From the NCBI RefSeq assembly GCF_001667505.1, contig NZ_LZHZ01000018.1, positions 62,001 to 126,000 of the forward strand: DNA of 64,000 nucleotides. Direction: 5' to 3'. The DNA comes from Mycobacterium sp. ACS1612. Its GTDB lineage: Bacteria > Actinomycetota > Actinomycetes > Mycobacteriales > Mycobacteriaceae. The translations under genes and the position numbers were made by a program. Below, piece after piece: positions 35,439 to 44,073 of this stretch (its first letter is position 1; each line of letters begins with the position of its first letter). The notes beneath the pieces were generated by a model. The model did not search any database. It had not been told where the DNA came from and was given only the letters and a program-made list of their open reading frames with translations.

Positions 35439-36476
35439 ATGTCCGAGAGGTCCGAGATTCGGTTTCTCCACCTCGGCGCCAGGCGGTTGGCGTACGAGGT
35501 GCGCGGACACGGCCCGCCGCTGATCGCCCCGGCGTGGTGGGTCAGCCATCTCGAACTCGACTGGCAAAGCGCTGGTGTGCGGAGATTCTGGGAAGGCGTC
35601 GCGCAGGATCACGCCCTGATCCGCTACGACCGGTTCGGTGTCGGCATGTCCGACCGCAGCGTGCGGGATTCCGATCTGACCCTCGATGGTGAGGTCGACG
35701 TGCTGTGCGCCTTGGTCGACGAACTCGACGTCGACCGGGTGACGCTCATCGCGGGGTCGTCGGGAAGCTGCACGGCGGTGGCATACGCGGCCAGGTTTCC
35801 CGAACGGGTTGAGCGAATCGTGCTTTATGGGGCGTATTCCGACGGCCAGGCGCTGACGCCGCCCGGCGTCGCGGACGCGATCATGGCGGCGGTGCGCGCC
35901 CACTGGGGCCTCGGATCACGCATGCTCAGCGACATCTTCCTCGGCAGCGCCGACCCCGCAGAACACGACCGCTTCGCACGGTTGCAGCGCGAGTCTGCCA
36001 GCGCCGAAACCGCGGCCGCTGTACTGGGTTTGGTGTATCGCCTCGATGTGCGCGCGCAGCTACCGTTGGTCAGCCGACCGACCACGGTCGTGCATCGCCG
36101 CCACGACCGTGCGGTGCCGTACCGGCTCGGCCGTGAGGTCGCTGCCGCGATTCCTAGCTCGACATTCGTTCCGCTGCAAGGGGTTTCGCACTTCCCGTGG
36201 CACGGCGACGTGGACGGCGTTGCACGCGCGTGCCGCGAGGCGTTGGCAGCACAGCACCGTCCCGCTGTCGATGAGCAGGCTCAGGGCCTGCTGTCCGGTC
36301 GTGAGCGCGAGATCCTCGGATGCGTCGCGCGGGGTCTCGGCGACCGCGAGATCGCCGAACAGCTCATGCTGAGCCCGCACACCGTGCACCGCCACGTCGC
36401 GAACATCCGCCGCAAGCTCGGACGGACCTCCCGGACGGCGGCGGTCGCAGAGGCCGCGCGGCTCGGCCTGTTGTGA
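35439..36476 (+). CDS. Alpha/beta hydrolase fused to LuxR helix-turn-helix
   Basis: A 345-residue two-domain protein. Residues 1-265 are an alpha/beta hydrolase domain: GHGPPLIAPAWWVSHLELDW, RYDRFGVGMSDR and the elbow IAGSSGSCTAVAYAARFP with the Ser near 112. The last 65 residues are a LuxR HTH: LSGREREILGCVARGLGDRE and LSPHTVHRHVANIRRKLGR. Such fusions occur in actinobacteria and may sense a small ester or lactone-like ligand through the hydrolase fold. ATG 35439 follows GGGG in a weak ribosome-binding context; starts 6 and 51 bp upstream are possible. Its promoter lies in the 135 bp shared with pepD. Confidence 0.82.
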   Translation: MSERSEIRFLHLGARRLAYEVRGHGPPLIAPAWWVSHLELDWQSAGVRRFWEGVAQDHALIRYDRFGVGMSDRSVRDSDLTLDGEVDVLCALVDELDVDRVTLIAGSSGSCTAVAYAARFPERVERIVLYGAYSDGQALTPPGVADAIMAAVRAHWGLGSRMLSDIFLGSADPAEHDRFARLQRESASAETAAAVLGLVYRLDVRAQLPLVSRPTTVVHRRHDRAVPYRLGREVAAAIPSSTFVPLQGVSHFPWHGDVDGVARACREALAAQHRPAVDEQAQGLLSGREREILGCVARGLGDREIAEQLMLSPHTVHRHVANIRRKLGRTSRTAAVAEAARLGLL

Positions 36477-36557
36477 GATGGCCGGAACCGGCCAGCGGAC
36501 AGAGATGGCCTGTCTGAGCGATGCTCGCCGAGGGCGGCCGTTTGTAGATTCACGGCT

Positions 36558-37214
36558 ATGACCGACATCGCCATCGGCACCACCAGTACCGCGTGGAGTA
36601 ACGCGTGGCTGCGGGTGATGGCCGTGCTGTACGACCCGTTCCTCTGGCTGGGGGAGATCGCAGGGATGCGGCGGCGGCGCCGCGCGCTGGTGGCCGCGGC
36701 CCGCGGGCTGGTCGTCGAGATCGGCGCCGGGACCGGACTGAACGTCGCGCATTACCCCGACGCGGTCGACGAGCTCATCCTCACCGAGCCCGAGCCCGGA
36801 ATGCGGCGCAAACTCGCCGGGCGCCTGCGGCGGCTGCCACGCACCGCCCGCATCGTCGACGCGCCCGCGCAACGGCTGCCGGTCCCGGACGCCAGCGTGG
36901 ACACGGTCGTTTCGACCCTTGTGCTGTGCACGGTCGACGATCCGCAAGGCGCACTACGCGAGATCGCTCGCATCCTTCGCCCCGATGGCCAGCTCCTGTT
37001 CATCGAACACGTACGCGCCGGCTCACGGCTGCTGGCGGTGTGGCAGGACCTGCTGATGCGGCCCTGGCGCGGCTTCGCAGGCGGATGCGTGTGCAATCGA
37101 CCGACCCTGAACCTGATGCGCGGCTGCGGGTTCACCGTGCAGGCCGATGACACGGTGTGGCGCGGGATGCCTGCGATCGTTCACCCGCTGGCAGTCGGGC
37201 GCGCCACCCGGTAG
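36558..37214 (+). CDS. Class I SAM-dependent methyltransferase
   Basis: A 218-residue methyltransferase of the Ubie/Methyltransf_11 type. Motif I is VVEIGAGTGLNVAHYPD at about residues 52-68, the acidic loop LTEPEPGM near 75, motif IV region SVDTVVSTLVLCTVDDP near 115, then ILRPDGQLLFIEHVRAGSR. An N-terminal helix (AWLRVMAVLYDPFLWLGE) and Trp-rich C-terminus suggest membrane association with a lipid or quinone substrate. Similar genes in other actinobacteria methylate unknown substrates. It is on its own promoter, 81 bp after the hydrolase-LuxR gene. Confidence 0.85.
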   Translation: MTDIAIGTTSTAWSNAWLRVMAVLYDPFLWLGEIAGMRRRRRALVAAARGLVVEIGAGTGLNVAHYPDAVDELILTEPEPGMRRKLAGRLRRLPRTARIVDAPAQRLPVPDASVDTVVSTLVLCTVDDPQGALREIARILRPDGQLLFIEHVRAGSRLLAVWQDLLMRPWRGFAGGCVCNRPTLNLMRGCGFTVQADDTVWRGMPAIVHPLAVGRATR

Positions 37215-37297
37215 TCGCGGGCAGCGCCGCAGTCTGCTCGCGTTACTGTCTTTCGGTCGGCCCCAGCGAAAAGCCGACGGAAGAGTTGAGCAAATCC

Positions 37298-38320
37298 ATG
37301 ACTGCACCAACAGAATCGTCTGCGCTCGATGAGCGGGTCGGCCACTACTACCAGATGGACGGCACCTACCTCGTCGGCCGCGAGAAGTTGCGCGAGTATG
37401 CGCGCGCCGTGCAGGACTACCACCCGGCGCACTGGGACGTCGCCGCCGCCGCCGAACTCGGCTATACCGACCTGGTCGCGCCGCTGACCTTCACCTCTAC
37501 CCCCGGCATGACCTGCAACCGGCACATGTTCGAGCAGGTGGTCGTCGGCTACGACACCTATATGCAGACCGAAGAGGTCTTCGAGCAGCACCGCCCGATC
37601 GTGGCGGGCGACGAACTACACGTCGACGTGGAACTGACGTCGGTGCGCAGGATCGCGGGCCGCGACCTGATCACCGTGACCAACACCTTCACCGACGCCG
37701 CTGGCGAACGGGTGCACACGCTGCACACCACCGTGGTCGGGGTGACCGCCGAGGATCTCAATCCGGAGATCAAGTCGGCCGTGCACAACGCGATGATGCA
37801 CGACGTGGACATCTTCGGGATCGGTGAAGCCGACTACCAGAAGACCGTGCGTCCCGAGGGCGAGGTCCGCATCGCCGACGAAAGCGCCCGCACGCCGGGC
37901 ACGCCGTCCTTCGACGAGGTCGGGGTGGGCGACGAAATACCCGCACGCCATATGCGGCTGTCCCGCGGGGACCTGGTGAACTACGCCGGAGTCGCGGGTG
38001 ACGCCAACCCGATCCACTGGGACGAGGACATCGCGAAGCTGGCGGGGCTGCCAGACGTGATCGCCCACGGCATGCTGACGATGGGCCTGGGAGCCGGATT
38101 CGTTTCGGCGTGGTCGGGCGACCCCGGCGCAGTCAGCCGTTATGCAGTGCGGTTGTCGGCGCCTGCGATCGTGTCGGCGGCCGAGGGCGCCGACATCGAG
38201 TTCAGCGGCCGGATCAAGTCCTTGGACCCGGCGACGCGTACCGGCGTGGTCATCGTGGGCGCGAAGTCCGATGACAAGAAGATCTTCGGCCTCGCGACGA
38301 TGCAGATGCGCTTCCGCTGA
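37298..38320 (+). CDS. Fused HadA/HadB-like (3R)-hydroxyacyl dehydratase
   Basis: A 340-residue double-hotdog MaoC-type enzyme. The N-terminal hotdog has VGHYYQMDGTYLVGREKLRE and DYHPAHWD, with a degenerate active site (residues 1-150). The C-terminal hotdog holds the working hydratase-2 motif VAGDANPIHWDEDIAKLAG near 250, with the catalytic Asp and His, and VIAHGMLTMGLG. The fold class dehydrates (3R)-hydroxyacyl-ACP or hydrates enoyl-CoA in mycobacterial lipid metabolism. ATG 37298 fits the family start; the open frame continues upstream without homology. Confidence 0.88.
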   Translation: MTAPTESSALDERVGHYYQMDGTYLVGREKLREYARAVQDYHPAHWDVAAAAELGYTDLVAPLTFTSTPGMTCNRHMFEQVVVGYDTYMQTEEVFEQHRPIVAGDELHVDVELTSVRRIAGRDLITVTNTFTDAAGERVHTLHTTVVGVTAEDLNPEIKSAVHNAMMHDVDIFGIGEADYQKTVRPEGEVRIADESARTPGTPSFDEVGVGDEIPARHMRLSRGDLVNYAGVAGDANPIHWDEDIAKLAGLPDVIAHGMLTMGLGAGFVSAWSGDPGAVSRYAVRLSAPAIVSAAEGADIEFSGRIKSLDPATRTGVVIVGAKSDDKKIFGLATMQMRFR

Positions 38321-38333
38321 CGCACCGGCCGGG

Positions 38334-39416
38334 TCAGCGGCGTGGTGTCGTGGTGACGTGCACGTGGTCAAAGTGGCCGTATCCCGATGATTGCGGGCCG
38401 GCCGGCGTGTAGTACGTGCCGCGCCAGATCACGTCCTGCAGACCGAAGCGCGCCGCGTTAGCCATCACGAACGCCTTGATCTCGTCACCCAGCGCGATGC
38501 CGGCGGGACTGCTGGGATTCGGAATCATGATGTCGATGGCGAGGCCGTTGGGATGCCACGGCTTGGAGTCCGGCCGCACCCCATCGATGGTCGCAATCTG
38601 TGGGAACCGCGCGCTGACGGCGCGCGCCACAAGCACGGTGTTGGCCTGCAACCCGGCCTCGTTCGCGACGCCGACTGGCAACGCCTCCGGGATGTCACTG
38701 AATTGTCCTGGCATCGCGAGAACCGGCGGATCCGCCGGAGCGGGCGCAACCGGTGGCGGGATCGCGGCGTCGATCACCGCCTGCTGTTGCGGAGTCAGCG
38801 CGGCGTACTGCGCCTCCGCCGCGGCGATCTGACGCTGCAGGTCGCGGTATTTGGCCTGCAGGTCCGCACGCACCGCCGCAGACTGTTCGGCCGCAGCCCT
38901 GGCGTCGCCGGCCGATACCTCTGAGGCGCTGGCAGCGGCTGCGGCACGCGCACTCGCCGCTTTGAACTCCCTCATCTGGTTCGCCGTCTGCGCGAGCACC
39001 GCCCGCTGAAGCGAGAGGTGGTCGATCAGCTGTTGCGGGGAGGCTGCGGTCAGCACCGCGGCCGTTGAACCGGTGCGTCCACTCATGTAGTCCATCGCCG
39101 CGATCCGGTCGGCAGCGGCTTGATGGGGCGCAAGTTGGGCATTCGCAGCCTCGAGCACCCCCAAATTGGCGCGGTGGCGGTCTTCGGCCGCCTTCTGAGC
39201 AGCCAGTTTGGCGTCGGCGTCACGCTGGGCAGCCGTGACATCCTCACGCGTCTGCAGCGCCTGACGGGACAGTTCGTTGAGTTTGGCGAGCGCATCAGCT
39301 GCCGGGTCCGCGTTGACGCCGCCCGCCATCGACATGGCGAGCACCAGGACCCCGGTAGCAAGACCGCCCACCATCTGCCGAAGAGGCTGGCGCGCCCGAC
39401 TCATTCGGATTGTCAC
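38334..39416 (-). CDS. Secreted coiled-coil protein with VanY/M15-like C-terminal domain
   Basis: A 360-residue exported protein. Signal peptide: RQMVGGLATGVLVLAMSMAG, cleaved near VNA. Residues 40-210 are Ala/Gln-rich helix predicted as coiled coil (NELSRQALQTREDVTAAQRD then later RDLQRQIAAAEAQYAAL), like the N-terminus of RipA-type NlpC/P60 proteins. The C-terminal 120 residues resemble M15/ARB-07466-like cell-wall domains, with WHPNGLAIDIMIPNP and GYGHFDHVHVT, which could place zinc His and Asp residues. A cell-wall remodelling role is likely but not shown. GTG 39416 or ATG 39404 could be the start. Confidence 0.75.
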   Translation of the reverse strand: MTIRMSRARQPLRQMVGGLATGVLVLAMSMAGGVNADPAADALAKLNELSRQALQTREDVTAAQRDADAKLAAQKAAEDRHRANLGVLEAANAQLAPHQAAADRIAAMDYMSGRTGSTAAVLTAASPQQLIDHLSLQRAVLAQTANQMREFKAASARAAAAASASEVSAGDARAAAEQSAAVRADLQAKYRDLQRQIAAAEAQYAALTPQQQAVIDAAIPPPVAPAPADPPVLAMPGQFSDIPEALPVGVANEAGLQANTVLVARAVSARFPQIATIDGVRPDSKPWHPNGLAIDIMIPNPSSPAGIALGDEIKAFVMANAARFGLQDVIWRGTYYTPAGPQSSGYGHFDHVHVTTTPRR

Positions 39417-39532
39417 GATCCTTCGTTGCAGGGACCGACCGTGGCCCGGCTACGTACGTCTCGGACAGGCTATGAACTGGCACCGCCGATGTCTAATCAG
39501 CCGTCTGGGCCGGAGCTCGGTAGCTTCGGGAC

Positions 39533-40369
39533 ATGCACTCTGCGGACCCGGAAAAGGTCGACGCCGGCATCCTGACTGGGGTCTCCGAGACCGCGTTGTT
39601 GACGCTCAACGGCAGGGCGCACCAGGCCAGCCTGCCCGATGCGATCATCGAGGACCCGATGGCGATCCGGCTTGTCAGTTCGATCGACTTCGACTTCGAC
39701 AAGTTCGGCCGCAAGGGCCAGGAGATGGCTTTGCGCTCGCTGGCCTTCGACCGCGCCGCACTCCAGTACCTGTCGCGTCACCCGTCAGCGACCGTCGTCG
39801 CTCTTGCGGAGGGCTTCCAGACCAGTTTCTGGCGTCTGGAGAGCGCTCTTCCGGATGCCGAATTCAGTTGGGTCACAATCGACTTCGAAACCGTCATCCG
39901 GCTGCGCCAACGGTTGCTGCCCTCCTCTGGCCGGATCAAGTACCTCGCCCAATCCGCCTTGGATTACAGCTGGATGGACGCGATCGAAACTGATCGCGGC
40001 GTGTTCATCACCGCCGAGGGGCTGCTGATGTATCTGCAACCCGAGGAATCGATGGGCTTGATCGCCGCGTGCGCCAACCGGTTTCCCGGCGGGCAGATGG
40101 TCTTCGATCTGCCGCCGGTGCTGGTGAAGAAGTTCGCGCCGAAAGGCATTCGCTCGACGCGACGCTACCGCGTGCCCCCGATGCCGTTCAGCCTGACGCC
40201 GGCCCAACTGGCCAAGCTGGCGCACACCGTGCCGGGTATCCGTGCCGTACACGACCTGCCCATGCCAAGGGGTCGGGGATTCTTCTTCAACACCGTGTTT
40301 CCGGCCTTCTGGCAATTGAAGCTCACCAAGCAGTACCGCGGCGCCTACACGCTGCTCGAGTTCGGTTGA
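39533..40369 (+). CDS. LCM-like SAM-dependent O-methyltransferase (mycobacterial type)
   Basis: A 278-residue protein of the leucine-carboxyl-methyltransferase-like family, expanded in mycobacteria as putative S-adenosyl-methionine O-methyltransferases. Family blocks are VSETALLTLNGRAHQASLP near 17, then IEDPMAIRLV, ATVVALAEGFQTSFWRLE near 87 (the glycine loop), ITAEGLLMYLQPEES near 160 and GQMVFDLPP. Substrates are unknown for most members. It is a single gene between the coiled-coil gene (divergent) and the GlxA regulator. Confidence 0.85.
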   Translation: MHSADPEKVDAGILTGVSETALLTLNGRAHQASLPDAIIEDPMAIRLVSSIDFDFDKFGRKGQEMALRSLAFDRAALQYLSRHPSATVVALAEGFQTSFWRLESALPDAEFSWVTIDFETVIRLRQRLLPSSGRIKYLAQSALDYSWMDAIETDRGVFITAEGLLMYLQPEESMGLIAACANRFPGGQMVFDLPPVLVKKFAPKGIRSTRRYRVPPMPFSLTPAQLAKLAHTVPGIRAVHDLPMPRGRGFFFNTVFPAFWQLKLTKQYRGAYTLLEFG

Positions 40370-40498
40370 GCGGGCCATCAACCCCGATTGCGCGCGTCTT
40401 TGGCCGCCGACTGGATGCCGCTGATGATCAGCGGCCACTGTGCGCCGTAGCTCTTCCAGCGGATCCGGCACGTCGCGAGATTGGGCGATAATCAGTGC

Positions 40499-41467
40499 AT
40501 GCCGGTGCGCCGCGTCGCGATCTTCGTCTACGACGGCGTGACGCTGTTGGACGTCGCCGGTCCGGCGGAAGTGTTCAAAGAGGCGAACCGGTTCGGCGCC
40601 GACTACCAGATCGCGCTGCTGTCGCCGACCGGTGCGTCCGTCGCATCGAATCTCGGGTTCAAGGTCGACGTCGATGGTGCTGTCTCCGACGGCACCGCAT
40701 CGGATACCTATCTGGTGCCCGGGTCCGACCGGTTCCCGCGGACTCCTGTGCCACCTGCGCTCGCCGACGCTGCCGGGGTACCGGCCGCCGGGGCGCGTCG
40801 GGTGGCGTCGATCTGCACGGGCGCGTTCATCCTGGCTGCCGCGGGTCTACTGACGGGCAAACGGGCGACCACCCATTGGAAGGTCGCCCACCAACTCGCC
40901 TCCCGTTACCCGACGTGCAGCGTCCAACCGGACGCGATCTACGTCCGCGACGGCGACACCTACACGTCGGCCGGTGTGACCGCCGGAATCGACTTGGCCC
41001 TCGCGCTTGTCGAAGAGGACCACGGGCCCGAGTTGACGCGCGATGTGGCCCGCTCACTAGTGGTGTACATGCAGCGCTCGGGCGGCCAGTCGCAGTTCTC
41101 CGCGCCGCTGCAAGGTCCACCGCCCCGGTCTCCGGCGTTGCGGTCCATCACCGACTTGGTGACGGCGGACCCGCATGGGGATCACTCGCTCAGTGCGCTC
41201 GCCAACCATCTCAACGTGAGCACCCGCCATCTCACCCGGCTCTTCAGCGAGGAACTGTCGACCACACCGGCGCGGTACGTGGAGGACATCCGCTTCGACA
41301 TGGCCAGGGCGCTGCTCGACCAACGGCACAACGCGACGGAAGCCGCGGCCCTGGCCGGGTTCCCGAGCTACGAGAGCATGCGACGGGTATTCGCGAGGAA
41401 GCTGGGCATCAGTCCCGCGGCCTACCAACGCCGGTTCAGCACGGCTCGCCGCGCCGCCGACGGTTAG
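40499..41467 (+). CDS. GlxA-family AraC regulator with DJ-1/PfpI domain
   Basis: A 322-residue regulator. The DJ-1/PfpI-like domain covers about residues 1-190 with VAIFVYDGVTLLDVAGPAEVF at the start (20-residue core) and RVASICTGAFILAAAGLL near 100, where the Cys sits in the nucleophile-elbow position. Two AraC helix-turn-helix units follow: LSALANHLNVSTRHLTRLF near 229 and ATEAAALAGFPSYESMRRVF near 278. GlxA regulators respond to small amines or other metabolites. It ends 5 bp before the convergent cupin gene, so the regulated genes are not obvious. Confidence 0.88.
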   Translation: MPVRRVAIFVYDGVTLLDVAGPAEVFKEANRFGADYQIALLSPTGASVASNLGFKVDVDGAVSDGTASDTYLVPGSDRFPRTPVPPALADAAGVPAAGARRVASICTGAFILAAAGLLTGKRATTHWKVAHQLASRYPTCSVQPDAIYVRDGDTYTSAGVTAGIDLALALVEEDHGPELTRDVARSLVVYMQRSGGQSQFSAPLQGPPPRSPALRSITDLVTADPHGDHSLSALANHLNVSTRHLTRLFSEELSTTPARYVEDIRFDMARALLDQRHNATEAAALAGFPSYESMRRVFARKLGISPAAYQRRFSTARRAADG

Positions 41468-41472
41468 CAGGG

Positions 41473-41895
41473 TTAGTCGTCCACCTTGAGCTGGGCGCCG
41501 GTGTCGGCGACGAAAACCACCAGCAGCCGCGCCGGCTCGGTTTGACTGTCGTTCTGCGTCACCACGTGGTGCGCGCCTGGCGGCTCGGACCAGTTGTTGC
41601 CTTGGTGATACACCTGCGCGGGCTCGCCCTCGATCTGACTGCTCACCTCACCTTCGAGCACATACGCATAGACAAATGCGTCGCCGTGCCGGTGGGGCAT
41701 CGCACGGGCGCCGGGCGGAAATGTGACGATCGCCGATGTCAAGGTCTTGCCAGGGATATTCGGCAGCTCCTGGGTGAGCAACGGCATCAGGGTCTCTGAC
41801 GAAGGCTTCGGGTCGGCCGCGGACGTGCCGCAGCCGACGATCAGGCCCGCGATCGCCGTGGTCAGCAGGCCGGTAGTGAATCGGTTTCTGGTCAT
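41473..41895 (-). CDS. Cupin-domain lipoprotein
   Basis: A 140-residue exported lipoprotein. The signal ends IVGCG (lipobox Cys near 22). One cupin domain follows: PPGARAMPHRHGDAFVYAYV near 59-78 with metal-binding His residues and EPPGAHHVVTQND near 104 with the second His. Single-domain cupins of this type are found fused to lipid anchors in mycobacteria; ligand unknown. It overlaps the oxidoreductase gene by four bases (ATGA), suggesting joint expression and perhaps a shared substrate or stress role. Confidence 0.85.
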   Translation of the reverse strand: MTRNRFTTGLLTTAIAGLIVGCGTSAADPKPSSETLMPLLTQELPNIPGKTLTSAIVTFPPGARAMPHRHGDAFVYAYVLEGEVSSQIEGEPAQVYHQGNNWSEPPGAHHVVTQNDSQTEPARLLVVFVADTGAQLKVDD

Positions 41896-42812
41896 TTCGT
41901 CACCTCGATGATCGTCTTGCCGGGCGCGCGTCGCCCGCTGGTGAAGATGTCGACGGCCTCGTCGAGTGGTCGCAAGTCGCCGACGAGAAGCCGGAGACGC
42001 CCGGCGCGCACCCGCTGGGCGAGGTCGACGAGCTGGGTGCGGTCGGGTTCGACGACGAAGAACACGGCGCGGCCGTCCTTGGGTTGCGCCTTCGGTGGCA
42101 TGGCAATGCTCACCAGGGTGCCGCCCGCTCGGACCAGTGCAGCAGAGCGCTCGAGAACATCGCCCCCGAGGACGTCGAAGACCACGTCGACCTCCCCGAC
42201 GCTGTCGAGTGCGTCTTCTTCTTCCAAGTCCAGGAACGCGTGCGCGCCCAGCCCGAGAACCACGTCGCGGTCCTTGGTCCGTCCGCTACCGATCACCCTC
42301 GCCCCTACTTCGAGGGCAAGCTGTACGGCGACCGATCCCACTCCGCCTGCTGCGCCGTGGATCAGTACGGTTTGGCCCGCGGTGAGGTCGGCGTGGACGA
42401 ACAGGCCCTGCCACGCGGTCAGCCCCGAGATCGGCAGTGCCGCAGCTTCTGTGAAGCCGATGTCGGCCGGCAGCGGGGCGAGGTTGCGCGCTTCCACGGC
42501 GGTGTATTCAGCCAGTGAGCCGTCGCGGCACCAGTCGGCGAAGCCGAACACCCGTTGGCCGATGCTGAGACCCGTAGTGCCGTAACCCAATTCGACGACG
42601 ATGCCGGACAGTTCATGCCCCGGCACAGACGGCGTGCGGTCGCGGCCCGCCCGGTCGGTCCAGGTGGCGGGCCAATCCAGCTCGCCCGGCGTGAATCCGG
42701 CGGCGTGAACACGCACGATCACGTCGTTCTCGGCGGCGTGGGGGTGCGGGATGTCGGTCAGCGTGAGGCCGGCGACACCGGCGTCACGGTCGTGCACCGT
42801 GATGGCTTTCAT
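41892..42812 (-). CDS. NADP-dependent quinone oxidoreductase
   Basis: A 306-residue MDR-family quinone reductase-like protein without zinc ligands. The GroES-like domain includes GFTPGELDWPATW and GHELSGIVVELGYG; the NADP loop is IHGAAGGVGSVAVQLALEVG near 146, then GSGRTKDRD. ATG 42812 is chosen because AAAGGA lies at the right distance upstream; a start 15 bp farther up would destroy that site. It lies between the MFS transporter gene (12 bp) and the cupin lipoprotein (4-bp overlap) in one reverse-strand run. Confidence 0.88.
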   Translation of the reverse strand: MKAITVHDRDAGVAGLTLTDIPHPHAAENDVIVRVHAAGFTPGELDWPATWTDRAGRDRTPSVPGHELSGIVVELGYGTTGLSIGQRVFGFADWCRDGSLAEYTAVEARNLAPLPADIGFTEAAALPISGLTAWQGLFVHADLTAGQTVLIHGAAGGVGSVAVQLALEVGARVIGSGRTKDRDVVLGLGAHAFLDLEEEDALDSVGEVDVVFDVLGGDVLERSAALVRAGGTLVSIAMPPKAQPKDGRAVFFVVEPDRTQLVDLAQRVRAGRLRLLVGDLRPLDEAVDIFTSGRRAPGKTIIEVTK

Positions 42813-42823
42813 ATCGCGTCCTT

Positions 42824-44065
42824 TCATACGGGTTGTCGAAGGTGTTGTGCGGGGGCATGCGGTTTGGGTGCAGCAGTGCGGCGGCGCCGAGCGGCATCGA
42901 GCGTGGCGGCGACGGACACGGCTGCGACGAACGCCGCGTAGAGGTAGCCCGTCGTTTTCAGTCCCCATAACGGAGCCACCAGTCCCGCCGCCAGGGACGG
43001 CAGGCCCAACGCCGCGTAGCTGACCACGAAGGCTGCGGAGAAGACCTGTGATCGCGACGTCGCGGGGGCGGCCTCGCTGATGTCGCGGAAGGTGCCGTTG
43101 AAAGTCATTCCGACGCCGAGGCCGGATATGACCGACCCGGCGAGGAAGACCACCGGGGACAGGAGAATCAGGGCGACCGCCAGGCCCACCGCGCCGACAG
43201 ACAACAGGGCGGCACCGACGAAGGTGGCGCCACGCGCCGGGCGCCGAGCCGCCCACAGTCCGCCAATGGTGTTGGCGAGGTACAGCACGGTGATACTGAG
43301 ACCGCCTGCGGCGCCGAACTTCACGTGCAGCACGGTTTTGATCACCGATGGTGCGAGTGCGAGGAAGTATCCGGTGATCGCCCACCCAGCCACGATGGCG
43401 GGAACCGCAGCCAAGAACTGTGGTCGCGATGACTGAGGTACCCGGATCCGCGGGCGCATCGAAGCGCGTCCGCCGGGGCGCCGAACAGCGCTTTCGGGAA
43501 GTGCGAAGATCAGTCCCGCCAACGCGAGGAACGCCAATGTGAGCGCTGGAAAAATAACCGCATCCGGACGAGGCGCTATCTGAACGAGCAGACCTGCGAG
43601 GCCGCCACCCACCGCCAGGCCGAAGCTTGTTCCGACGGCGGTCAACGTCGGTCCGATGTGCTCGCGACCTCTCGGGGAGAACTCGACCAGCCCGGCTGCC
43701 AGAGCACCGGTCGCCGTGCCGATGGCGATGCCCTGCACCACGCGGGCGAGTACCAGCGATACGACGCCTTGGGCGGCCCAGAAGATCTCCGTCCCGGCGG
43801 CGGCGACCAAGAGGGAGCCGATCAGCACCGGGCGGCGACCGAAGTGGTCGCTCAGCGAGCCGACTGTCAGAAGTGCGAGAAGTAACCCGGCCACATACAC
43901 GGCGAATATCACGGTCAGCGTCGTGACTGAAAAACCCCATCGCTCAACGTAAATCGGATATATCGGGGACGGAGCGCTGGTGGATGCCATGAGCAGCACG
44001 TTGGCGAACACCAGTACGGCCAACGCTGCGCCCCTGTTCAGACGCTGCCCACCCGTGACGTTCAT
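42824..44065 (-). CDS. MFS transporter
   Basis: A 413-residue major-facilitator permease with 12 hydrophobic helices. The loop 2-3 signature is SLSDHFGRRPVLIG near 75-88. The helix-4 basic residue LVLARVVQGIAIG and the VPxEF-like GLVEFSPRGREHIGPTLTAV near 133 fit drug/metabolite exporters. It is in one reverse-strand run with the oxidoreductase and cupin genes and may export the product of the quinone reductase, but this is inference. Confidence 0.88.
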   Translation of the reverse strand: MNVTGGQRLNRGAALAVLVFANVLLMASTSAPSPIYPIYVERWGFSVTTLTVIFAVYVAGLLLALLTVGSLSDHFGRRPVLIGSLLVAAAGTEIFWAAQGVVSLVLARVVQGIAIGTATGALAAGLVEFSPRGREHIGPTLTAVGTSFGLAVGGGLAGLLVQIAPRPDAVIFPALTLAFLALAGLIFALPESAVRRPGGRASMRPRIRVPQSSRPQFLAAVPAIVAGWAITGYFLALAPSVIKTVLHVKFGAAGGLSITVLYLANTIGGLWAARRPARGATFVGAALLSVGAVGLAVALILLSPVVFLAGSVISGLGVGMTFNGTFRDISEAAPATSRSQVFSAAFVVSYAALGLPSLAAGLVAPLWGLKTTGYLYAAFVAAVSVAATLDAARRRRTAAPKPHAPAQHLRQPV

Positions 44066-44073
44066 TGTGGTGA

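Noticed and set aside
40378..40482. Reverse-strand frame ending YGAQWPLIISGIQSAAKDA between the methyltransferase and GlxA genes
   Set aside because: It reads like a protein C-terminus but has no start codon after the nearest upstream stop and no known family; too short to call.
42813..43940. N-terminal extension of the quinone reductase to a 682-codon frame
   Set aside because: The extension is a different frame of the MFS gene and has no homology; the family start and ribosome-binding site are at 42812.
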